This document shows positions 7,399 through 13,254 of a stretch of 17,535 nt of DNA, piece by piece. The notes beneath the pieces were generated by a model that worked only from the letters and a program-made list of their open reading frames with translations, did not search any database and was not told the DNA's origin. The stretch covers positions 1 through 17,535 of the forward strand of contig SXKQ01000055.1 in the NCBI GenBank assembly GCA_005778045.1. Direction: 5' to 3'. The DNA is from Planctomycetia bacterium (GTDB lineage Bacteria; Planctomycetota; UBA1135; GCA-002686595). The position numbers and the translations under genes were made by a program. Numbering within the stretch: the stretch's first letter is position 1; each line of letters starts with the position of its first letter.

Positions 7399-8202
7399 TC
7401 AGGCGAAGGGCCCGGCCGCCGCATCGTCCGCAGCGGCTTCGCCCGGCGTCGCAGAGCTCGTCCCGAAGGACCCGGCCGTGGGCGAGGCCAGGCCCGAGGC
7501 CGAATTCGGCTCAGGCTCCGCGGCCAGCGCGGCGATCAGGACCGGCTCGAGCGCCCGTTCCCGCGCCCAAGCCTCCATCCGCTCCTCCTCTGCCAGCGGG
7601 GCGAGCTCGCCCACGGGCTCCGCGGGCGAGAAGCGCGCAGCGGAGAGCTGGGAGCGGCGCGGCATGAGCGTGAACGTGCGCAGTTCGGGCTCCGGACGCG
7701 CATCGGCGACACGGCGGGCGAGGAACTGCAGGCGCACCACGCGCGTGACGGGCACTTCGAGCGAGCGCGCGAGCTCCAGCGCATCCGCGCGCGCGAGGTC
7801 CTCGACGCGCTCGATGCCGAGAGAGCGCAGACGCATGCACAGGGTCGAGTCGAGGCCGTCGAGCAGCTCGGTGCGCAGCTGCTCACCGCCGTCCCCGGCG
7901 ACGGAAGTCGGCGCCTCGAGCTCGGGCTCCTGAACTTGCGCGACGGGCGGGGAAAACTCCGCGAGTTCGCTCGACTCGATCGCCGGCGCCGGACCACCCA
8001 GCACGCCGACGCGGGCCGCGAGCTCGCGCGCCTCGCGCTGGAAGCGCTCGGCCGCGGGACGACGGGTGCGGAGCGCGCGCGCGAGCTTGGTGGGCTCGAG
8101 GCACAACACGTCATCGCAGGTGCTACAGCCAGCCTCGCGCAGGCGACGCAGCGTGACCGGGCCTTGGCCGTACAGATTGCAGAGCAGAGCCAGCGAGTCC
8201 AT
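7399..8202 (-). CDS. Putative DNA-binding protein with two helix-hairpin-helix-like segments
   Basis: The 267-residue product has two short helical domains resembling HhH/DUF4332-type folds: residues about 5-45 (LYGQGPVTLRRLREAG, then CSTCDDVLCLEPTKLARAL) and about 113-150 (LLDGLDSTLCMRLRSLGI, then ERVEDLARADALELARSL). Each has the pattern of a Gly-containing hairpin followed by a 'separate the region from the next helix' motif (G-x-x-[ST/RV]-x-[ED]-D-L). The parts between and after them (70-108 and 228-267) are Ala/Pro/Ser/Glu-rich and probably disordered. A CxxC (Cys26, Cys29) lies in the first domain. HhH domains usually bind DNA backbone without sequence specificity. The gene begins 32 bases after the parA-like stop, so the two are probably co-expressed, and the protein may take the place of a ParB-type partner. 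That role is an inference. Confidence 0.7.
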   Translation of the reverse strand: MDSLALLCNLYGQGPVTLRRLREAGCSTCDDVLCLEPTKLARALRTRRPAAERFQREARELAARVGVLGGPAPAIESSELAEFSPPVAQVQEPELEAPTSVAGDGGEQLRTELLDGLDSTLCMRLRSLGIERVEDLARADALELARSLEVPVTRVVRLQFLARRVADARPEPELRTFTLMPRRSQLSAARFSPAEPVGELAPLAEEERMEAWARERALEPVLIAALAAEPEPNSASGLASPTAGSFGTSSATPGEAAADDAAAGPFA

Positions 8203-8234
8203 AGTTATCGGGTTCCTGAGGGTTTGTACGCCGT

Positions 8235-8996
8235 TTAGGCTCCCACCGGAGAGAGGGCGAGTTCGTCGGCGAGTGCCGCGAAGTCCTGCGCCGCGGACGA
8301 GCGCGGCGCGAGAAGCTGAATCGGTACGCCCGCGCCGGCCGCCTCGCGCAGCCGTGCGCTCGAGCGAATCGCGGTGTCGAACAGCCGCTCGCCAAAGCGC
8401 GCCTGCATCGCGATCAACACCTCGCGCGCGATGCGCAGGCGGCGATCGAACATCGTGGCGACCACGCGCAGCTCCGGCGCGTGGCGCGCGGCGGCGAGCG
8501 TCTCGTCGACGATTTCCTGCGCCTTGAGCGCACCCTGCAGCGCGAACGCGCCGGTCTCGACGGTCAGGAGCACAGTGTCGCAGGCGCGGATCGCGTTGGC
8601 AGTGAGCAGGCCATCGGCGCGCGGCGGGCAGTCGAGCAGGCAGTCGTCAAAGCGCTCGGCGAGCGGCGCGAGCGCGCGCCGCAGCGCGCCCTCCGCACCC
8701 AGCTCGCGCGCGGCGCGCTCCTCGAACTCCGCGAGTCGCGCATGACCGGGAATCAGCGTGATTCCGCCCGGAGCCGCGTGCAGCGCGTCGAGCGCGCGCA
8801 CCTCACCCGTCAGCACCTCGAACGCGCAGGGCGAGTCCTCGGCCTCGCTCGAAAGCCCGAGCGTGGCATGCGCCTGCGGATCCAGATCGATGAGCAACAC
8901 ACGCCGACCGCGTGCGGCAAGCGCACCCGCGAGGTGAATCGCCGTGGTGGTCTTGCCGGAACCGCCCTTGTGGTTGGCTAGCGCGTAAGTACGCAT
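8235..8996 (-). CDS. ParA/Soj-family ATPase
   Basis: A 253-residue cytosolic P-loop ATPase of the ParA type. The start at ATG 8996 gives MRTYALANHKGGSGKTTT, placing the deviant Walker A (KGGSGKTT, Lys10 and Lys15) at the usual distance from the N-terminus. An upstream GTG/ATG pair at 9050 and 9047 would add 17-18 residues. Walker A' is VLLIDLDPQAHATLG, and Walker B is CLLDCPPRADGLLTANAI. RVVATMFDRRLRIAREVL matches the Soj segment that follows the specificity region. ParA proteins form ATP-bound dimers on DNA and are stimulated by a ParB or ParB-like partner to position chromosomes, plasmids or protein clusters. No ParB is seen nearby; the next gene downstream codes for an HhH-like protein and the next upstream for a MinD-like ATPase. 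Confidence 0.88.
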   Translation of the reverse strand: MRTYALANHKGGSGKTTTAIHLAGALAARGRRVLLIDLDPQAHATLGLSSEAEDSPCAFEVLTGEVRALDALHAAPGGITLIPGHARLAEFEERAARELGAEGALRRALAPLAERFDDCLLDCPPRADGLLTANAIRACDTVLLTVETGAFALQGALKAQEIVDETLAAARHAPELRVVATMFDRRLRIAREVLIAMQARFGERLFDTAIRSSARLREAAGAGVPIQLLAPRSSAAQDFAALADELALSPVGA

Positions 8997-9074
8997 GCGA
9001 CGAGTTTGGTTCGCGGTGTCAGTGCGCGGGGAGGAGGCGCGGGGCATCACGGCGTGGGGATGGACGGGAGCCTG

Positions 9075-9953
9075 TTAGCGGAGCGCGCGGGCCGCGCGCT
9101 CGAAGAATGGCGAAACACTACGCGACGTCTGGATGCGATTCCAGCGCGCAACAGAGGAGAGCGCGTGCGCTGCGCGGGACGTCGGCGCGTGGAGACACAC
9201 CGGCATGCGCGCGTCGACACTCGCGCTCACGGCCTGGTCCGCCGGGACGACTCCGACATGCTCGGGTTCATTGCCGAGGAAGCGCTTGCACGCATCGCGG
9301 AAGCGCTGCCACGCCGCCTCCGCGCTCTCTCGGTCCGGAACCCGGTTGAACACCATGCCGACCTGCAGGTCCGGGTTGACCATCTTGCCGCGCTTGTAGA
9401 CCGCGTAGGCGTCGGAGAGGCCGGTGACCTCGTGGCTCGTGACGAGCAGCAGCGAGGTCGACGCCGCGAGGTGCGCGAGCGTCGCGTAGCCGATGCCCGC
9501 GCCGTGGTCGATCAGGATCAGGTCGAACTCGTCCTCGAGCGGGCGCAGCGCCTTGAACAGACGCTCGAGTTCGCGGCGCGTCGGATTGGCGAGCCCGTGG
9601 CGACCGACGCCGCCGGAGAGCAGCTTGAGCCCGTGCGGCCCGGCGACCAGCGCCTCGCGCGCACCGACGCGGCCCTCGACGATGTGGCCGAGGTCGAACT
9701 GCGGCGCGAGTCCGAGCAGCAAGTGGTCGTTGGCGAGCCCCGCGTCGAAGTCGACGAGCAAGACGCGCTCGCCCTGCTGCGCTCGCAGCACCGCGAGATT
9801 CGTCGACACCACGCTCTTGCCGGTGCCGCCCTTGCCGCTGGCAATCGAGACTACCCGCGCAGTCTGGGGCGTGCTCTCGCGCATGCGCCGTTCCGTGTCG
9901 AGGATCTTCTTCAGCGGATTGCGCCGCAACAGGTCGAGGGAGAGTTCAAGCAT
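9075..9953 (-). CDS. MinD/FlhG-family ATPase
   Basis: A 292-residue ATPase of the MinD/ParA superfamily, closest in motif pattern to FlhG/YlxH. The P-loop is IASGKGGTGKSVVSTNLA (37-54), Walker A' is VLLVDFDAGLANDHLLLGL (64-82) with the FlhG-like DxDxGLAN, and Walker B is LILIDHGAGIG (145-155). LLSGGVGRHGLAN (111-123) and LLLVTSHEVTGLSDAYAV (168-185) also match this group. The extra N-terminal 30 residues (LRRNPLKKILDTERRMRE) form a basic amphipathic helix, comparable in position to the activation helix of FlhG. A clear MinD membrane-targeting helix is not obvious at the C-terminus. FlhG normally follows flhF in a flagellar operon; no flagellar gene is visible here. The stop is 78 bases before the parA-like start, and pyruvate kinase ends 72 bases upstream. 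Confidence 0.85.
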   Translation of the reverse strand: MLELSLDLLRRNPLKKILDTERRMRESTPQTARVVSIASGKGGTGKSVVSTNLAVLRAQQGERVLLVDFDAGLANDHLLLGLAPQFDLGHIVEGRVGAREALVAGPHGLKLLSGGVGRHGLANPTRRELERLFKALRPLEDEFDLILIDHGAGIGYATLAHLAASTSLLLVTSHEVTGLSDAYAVYKRGKMVNPDLQVGMVFNRVPDRESAEAAWQRFRDACKRFLGNEPEHVGVVPADQAVSASVDARMPVCLHAPTSRAAHALSSVARWNRIQTSRSVSPFFERAARALR

Positions 9954-10006
9954 CGGGGGGTCCGTGGACTCTGCAAATCCCGCGGGCCCGAGTCAACGCT
10001 CGAAAA

Positions 10007-10017
10007 TCGCGACGCGA
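10007..10017 (-). terminator. Weak terminator-like hairpin after pyruvate kinase
   Basis: Reading leftwards, a four-base-pair stem (TCGC/GCGA with loop GTC) just past the pyruvate kinase stop is followed by TTTT (10003-10006). The stem is short, so readthrough into the MinD-like gene is quite possible. Confidence 0.25.
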
Positions 10018-10025
10018 CGCTTCTG

Positions 10026-11489
10026 CTAGTGCATGCGCGCCGGCTCGCCGATGCGATGGAGCTTCATCACGTTCGTCGAGCGCGACACGCCGGGCGGTAC
10101 GCCAGCGACGAAGATGACCTCCTCGCCATGCAAGCAGATGCGCCGCTCGACCAGCATGTTCTGCGCCTCGTGGAGCATGTCCTCCAGGCTCGTTTCACGT
10201 TCGCAGAGGAGCGGGCGGACGTGGCTCAGGATCGTCATGGCCTGCAGGGTGCGCTCGCTGGGCGTCATGGCGATGATCTCGGCGTTCACGCGATAGCGCG
10301 AGAGCAGGCGCACCGTGTTGCCGGTCTCGGTGAAGCAGATGATCTTGTGAATGGACAGCGCTTCGGCGGCCTGGGCCGCGGCGAGCGCCGTCGCGTTGGA
10401 GAAGGTCGGCTCGTTCTGGCGGAAGCCGGCGCGCGGCAGCTCGTGGTAGCGCTGGCTGGTCTCGACCGAGCGCGCGATGCGCCCCATGGCCTCGACCGCC
10501 TCGACCGGATACTCACCCACGGCCGTTTCAGCCGAGAGCATGACCGCGTCCGAGCCGTCGAGCACCGCGTTGGCGACGTCGGTGACCTCGGCGCGGGTCG
10601 GGCGCGAGCTGTGCACCATCGACTCGAGCATCTCGGTCGCCGTGATCACGAACTTGCCGGCCCTGAGGGCCTCGGTGATCAGGCTCTTCTGCAGCAGCGG
10701 AAGCGACTCCAGCGCGGTCTCCACTCCGAGATCGCCGCGCGCCACCATGATCCCGTCCGTGGCGTCGAGGATGCCCTTCAGGTTGTCGAGCGCGGTGCGG
10801 CGCTCGATCTTGGCGACCAGAATCATCTGCGGGGCGAGTTCGCGGATGCGCTCGATCTCATCGGCGCGCGAGACGAACGAGATGCCGAGGAAGTCGACGC
10901 CGAGCTCCTGCGCGAGCGCGATGTGCCGACGGTCTTGGGGCGTCGGCAGCTCCTGCGACAGGTAGGAGTCCGGAAGGTGGACACCCTTGCGGTCGGCGAT
11001 CGGGCCGGGTCGACGCACGCGGGCTCGCACGATGTCGCCCTCGACCGACTGGGTCACGAGCTCGACCACGCCATCGGCGAGCAGCACGCGGTCACCCGGC
11101 TTGAGCGAGCCCTTGAAGCCTTGGAAGTTGAACGGAAGCAGGTCGGCTTCGGTCGAGGCGTCGCCCTCGATCAGGCGCACATCCTCGCCGCGCTCGAGCC
11201 GCCGCTCGCCCCCGGCGAGCTTGCCAAGGCGCATCTTGGGGCCCTGGATGTCGGCGAGGATGCCGATCGGGATGCCCGTGAGCCGCGCCGCGGCGCGGAC
11301 CTTACCGACCCGGCGGCGGTGGTCCTCGTCGTTGCCGTGGCTGAAGTTGATGCGCGCCACGGCCATGCCGGCCTCGACCAGCTGCACAAGCCGGTCCTCG
11401 GAGGCCGGTCCGATGGTGGCGACGATCTTGGTGCTCGGCCGGGCGAGGGCGGCGGTCGGGGACGCGTTAGGCGAGTTTGGAGTGGGCAT
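10026..11489 (-). CDS. pyk: Pyruvate kinase
   Basis: A 487-residue glycolytic enzyme, within the normal size range, transferring phosphate from phosphoenolpyruvate to ADP in the cytoplasm. Motifs run in order: TKIVATIGPAS (20-30), VARINFSHGN (substrate and nucleotide contacts), ILADIQGPKMRLG, a B-domain insert, FVSRADEI, MILVAKIERRTALDNL with the catalytic lysine and the metal-binding glutamate, IMVARGDLGVE, a TATEMLESM segment (the usual glutamine before MLESM is Glu here), RPTRAEVTDVANAVLDGSDAVMLSAETAVGEYP, and a C-terminal regulatory domain ending in VPPGVSRSTN. I use the ATG at 11489 because MPTPNSPNAS gives a normal N-terminus. An ATG at 11534 is in frame and possible, and neither has a clear ribosome-binding site. 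The leader upstream is long and structured (see the terminator and ncRNA entries). Confidence 0.95.
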   Translation of the reverse strand: MPTPNSPNASPTAALARPSTKIVATIGPASEDRLVQLVEAGMAVARINFSHGNDEDHRRRVGKVRAAARLTGIPIGILADIQGPKMRLGKLAGGERRLERGEDVRLIEGDASTEADLLPFNFQGFKGSLKPGDRVLLADGVVELVTQSVEGDIVRARVRRPGPIADRKGVHLPDSYLSQELPTPQDRRHIALAQELGVDFLGISFVSRADEIERIRELAPQMILVAKIERRTALDNLKGILDATDGIMVARGDLGVETALESLPLLQKSLITEALRAGKFVITATEMLESMVHSSRPTRAEVTDVANAVLDGSDAVMLSAETAVGEYPVEAVEAMGRIARSVETSQRYHELPRAGFRQNEPTFSNATALAAAQAAEALSIHKIICFTETGNTVRLLSRYRVNAEIIAMTPSERTLQAMTILSHVRPLLCERETSLEDMLHEAQNMLVERRICLHGEEVIFVAGVPPGVSRSTNVMKLHRIGEPARMH

Positions 11490-11550
11490 GGGGCCGGAAG
11501 AGAATAGGACTGCGACGTCCTTTTCCCAGCACATCGTGGTGCGACGGGCA

Positions 11551-11596
11551 GGAGAAAACAGGCGGCCGGCCGGGTCCTGAGCCCCGGCCGACCGCC
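11551..11596 (-). terminator. Strong terminator-like hairpin in the pyruvate kinase leader
   Basis: Reading leftwards, the arms pair as GGCGG (outer five pairs, 11592-11596 with 11561-11565), one A/C mismatch, then eight perfect pairs CGGCCGGG (11583-11590 with 11567-11574) around an eight-base loop (11575-11582). The 3' arm is followed directly by TGTTTTCTCC (11560 down to 11551). Hairpin plus T-rich tract is the form of an intrinsic terminator. It ends about 60 bases before the pyruvate kinase ATG, so it would act either as an attenuator in the leader or as the end of a separate small RNA. Confidence 0.55.
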
Positions 11597-11701
11597 CTCG
11601 GCGGAGACCGCGCCAACCCTCCCCGCTGACTCGCCCAGCGGAGCGGACGGCAGCTTGGACCCCCCTTCCCACTGTGCAGACGCTGCGCGCGCCGCCGCGG
11701 T
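11551..11701 (-). ncRNA. Candidate structured leader RNA or small RNA upstream of pyruvate kinase
   Basis: Between the candidate promoter and the terminator-like hairpin, about 150 nt can be transcribed leftwards. It contains an extended hairpin: an eight-base-pair stem (11621-11628 with 11636-11643, including one G-U pair) with a seven-base loop at 11629-11635. The stem is extended outwards by a further run of pairs with one mismatch and one bulge, to about 11612 and 11651. A short CCGCC-GAG-GGCGG hairpin (about 11592-11604) would compete with the outer part of the terminator stem, as an antiterminator could. I do not recognise a known class: the 4.5S RNA GGUCAGGUCCGGAAGGAAGC-type core is absent. 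Confidence 0.35.
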
Positions 11702-11707
11702 TCCCAA

Positions 11708-11738
11708 ATCATAGGAGAAAGGATGCATCAAGCCTCAA
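11708..11738 (-). promoter_or_regulatory. Candidate promoter for pyruvate kinase or leader RNA
   Basis: On the - strand, TATGAT (11708-11713) is a good -10 hexamer, and TTGAGG (11733-11738) lies 19 bases upstream as a possible -35. The spacing is longer than the ideal 17, and a second TTGATG (11726-11731) is too close. It lies in the most AT-rich patch of the intergenic region. Transcription would start near 11700, giving pyruvate kinase a leader of about 210 nt. Confidence 0.3.
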
Positions 11739-11893
11739 GAATGGCTCTGCAAAGGAAGTCTCTTTTTACTTTCAGGTCCCATCATCGCAGCCGAAGGCGC
11801 TGCCTCGAGCGCCTCAGCGGCTTTCCGTCCGTCCCATGCAGCCCGAGCGCTCCTCTACTCGCCCCTCCCGAGGGACCCTCGCGGCCACACTGA
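11723..11893 (+). CDS. Small basic ORF with strong ribosome-binding site, unknown
   Basis: A 56-residue product not matched to any family I know. The case for it is AGGAG at 11713-11717 followed by AAAGG and then ATG, one of the best Shine-Dalgarno arrangements in the window. The product begins MHQASRMALQRKSLFTFRS, continues with a basic patch (HHRSRRR) and becomes Pro/Ser-rich (SAPLLAPPEGPSRPH). Against it, the codon use is not clearly protein-like, the region also carries the candidate promoter of the opposite strand, and the C-terminal half has low complexity. An ORF in another frame (ATG at 11836) encodes a 31-residue peptide with a hydrophobic segment (TLAATLTLVLVLLPP), but it lacks a ribosome-binding site. 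Confidence 0.25.
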   Translation: MHQASRMALQRKSLFTFRSHHRSRRRCLERLSGFPSVPCSPSAPLLAPPEGPSRPH

Positions 11894-12173
11894 CCCTCGT
11901 ATTGGTCTTGCTGCCGCCGATGGTGCGCTGACGCCTACGGCTCGGCCGAGGTGATGGCGTGCCAATTTCGCCCATGCGGCAGTTCTAGGGCGCTGCGTCT
12001 CCGCTCAAGCCCCCCCCCGAGCCTCGGCAGCCGACCGCCGAGCGTGGCTCGGAAGTTGATACTCTCCCGCGGCTTGCCCGCGTCCTCGCCCGGCCCCTGT
12101 GGCTTCGGGTTTCGCCGGGCAGCGCTCACCCCCAACTGCCGAGGGACTTCGGACCCTCCGATCGACCCGAATC

Positions 12174-13247
12174 ATGAACAGCACCCGCACCCTGGTCCTC
12201 GCCGCCCTTGCCGCGCCGATCCTCTGCTCCACCATCGCCCCGGGCGACTCGCTCGCCTTCCGCCCCAAGGCCGGCACCAAGGTCTCGCGCGCCTGGACCA
12301 TCAAGCAGGACCAGACCCTCGACGAGATGAACATGTCGATGAACGGCCAGCCGTTCCCCATGGACCTGCAGATGGACATGGACATGACGACCGAGAACAC
12401 GATCGAAGTCACCGACCTGATCGTGGCCGCCGAGGGTGGCAAGATCACGGAGCTGCGCCGCACCTTTGACAAGCTCGGCAGCGCGTCGAGCTTCGCCATG
12501 GAGATGGCCCAGATGCCCGAGGGCGGCATGGAGCAGTCGATGACCGGCTCGAGCGCCCTGCAGGGCAAGACCGTGGCCTTCAAGTGGGACGCCGAGAACA
12601 GCGCCTTCGAGAAGAGCTTCCACGAGAGCGAGGGCGAGGCCGACCTGCTCGAGAACCTCGACCTCGACATGGACCTCGCCGTGCTCGTCCCCGGCACGGA
12701 AGTCGCCGTCGGCGCGACGTGGGAGATCGACGTCAAGGGCCTCAAGCCCCTGCTGATGCCCGGCGGTGACGTCGGCATCCGCCCCGAGGACCCCGAGGCC
12801 GCCGGCGGCGGAATGATGCCGGGCATGGAATCCATGGGAGACATCAACGACCTCGTCGGCGACCTGCTCGAAGGCACCGCCACGGCCGAGTACGTCGGTA
12901 TGCAGGAGCTCGAGGGCGGCATCTACGCCGTGATCAAGCTCAAGATCAACATCGAGAGCAGCAACGACATGGCCGACAAGCTGGCCGAGATGGCCCAAGA
13001 AATGCCGGAAGGCATGGGCGAGATGAAGGTGGAGCACATGGACATGGAGTTCGCCCTCGAGGCCGAAGGCCAAGTCCTGTGGGATGCCGCCGCCGGCCAG
13101 ATCCGCATGCTCACCCTGAGCGGCAAGTCCAAGGTCGGCATCGACATGGGCATGGCCGTCTCGGCTCAGGGCCAGAACATGACCATCGAGAACCAGATGG
13201 CCATGTCGGGCACCATGGACATCAAGCTCGACGTCAGCCGCAACTAG
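12174..13247 (+). CDS. Exported methionine-rich acidic protein, unknown function
   Basis: The 357-residue product begins with a signal peptide (MNSTRTLVLAALAAPILCS) at the ATG at 12174; a GTG at 12099 is in frame but would put a non-hydrophobic stretch before the signal. The mature protein opens with LAFRPKAGTKVSRAWTIKQ, which resembles the start of secreted beta-rich proteins of the DUF6263 type, although I am not certain of that family. Thirty-four of 357 residues are methionine (about 9.5 %), clustered in patches such as MNMSMNGQPFPM (52-63), QMDMDM, MMPGMESMG and MAEMAQEMPEGMGEM-type runs, often spaced one or two residues apart. The protein is strongly acidic. Met-rich periplasmic proteins may bind Cu(I) or serve as oxidation sinks; that is an inference. 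The DUF1570-like peptidase gene starts 7 bases after its stop, so they form one unit. Confidence 0.8.
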   Translation: MNSTRTLVLAALAAPILCSTIAPGDSLAFRPKAGTKVSRAWTIKQDQTLDEMNMSMNGQPFPMDLQMDMDMTTENTIEVTDLIVAAEGGKITELRRTFDKLGSASSFAMEMAQMPEGGMEQSMTGSSALQGKTVAFKWDAENSAFEKSFHESEGEADLLENLDLDMDLAVLVPGTEVAVGATWEIDVKGLKPLLMPGGDVGIRPEDPEAAGGGMMPGMESMGDINDLVGDLLEGTATAEYVGMQELEGGIYAVIKLKINIESSNDMADKLAEMAQEMPEGMGEMKVEHMDMEFALEAEGQVLWDAAAGQIRMLTLSGKSKVGIDMGMAVSAQGQNMTIENQMAMSGTMDIKLDVSRN

Positions 13248-13254
13248 GCTTCCG

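Larger units (their letters stand above)
11490..12173. other. 684-base divergent intergenic region
   Basis: This separates the leftward pyruvate kinase gene from the rightward Met-rich protein gene. No long recognisable protein is encoded in it. It holds, on the - strand, a candidate promoter (11708-11738), an extended hairpin (11612-11651) and a strong terminator-like hairpin (11551-11596). On the + strand it holds a 56-codon ORF with a good ribosome-binding site (11723-11893). The part 11700-11790 is visibly richer in A and T than its surroundings, as expected for a promoter zone. A run of nine C lies at 12010-12018. I could not find a convincing promoter or Shine-Dalgarno sequence just before 12174. 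Confidence 0.7.

Noticed and set aside
9006..11507. 833-codon open frame on the + strand
   Set aside because: It runs antisense through the MinD-like ATPase and pyruvate kinase, both of which have unmistakable motifs. The + strand product has no domain and a skewed His/Arg/Asp/Leu composition.
11551..11701. 4.5S (SRP) RNA, 6S RNA or a known riboswitch upstream of pyruvate kinase
   Set aside because: The SRP core sequence is absent, and the ends do not pair as in 6S RNA. No riboswitch core was recognised. It is kept only as an unclassified structured leader.
12010..12018. Run of nine C as a phase-variation tract
   Set aside because: It lies about 155 bases before the next start in non-coding DNA, not in a reading frame or between promoter hexamers that I can identify, so it may be chance in GC-rich DNA.
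12056..12061. TTGATA as a -35 box for the Met-rich protein gene
   Set aside because: No -10 like hexamer lies 15-19 bases downstream; the following sequence is GC-rich.
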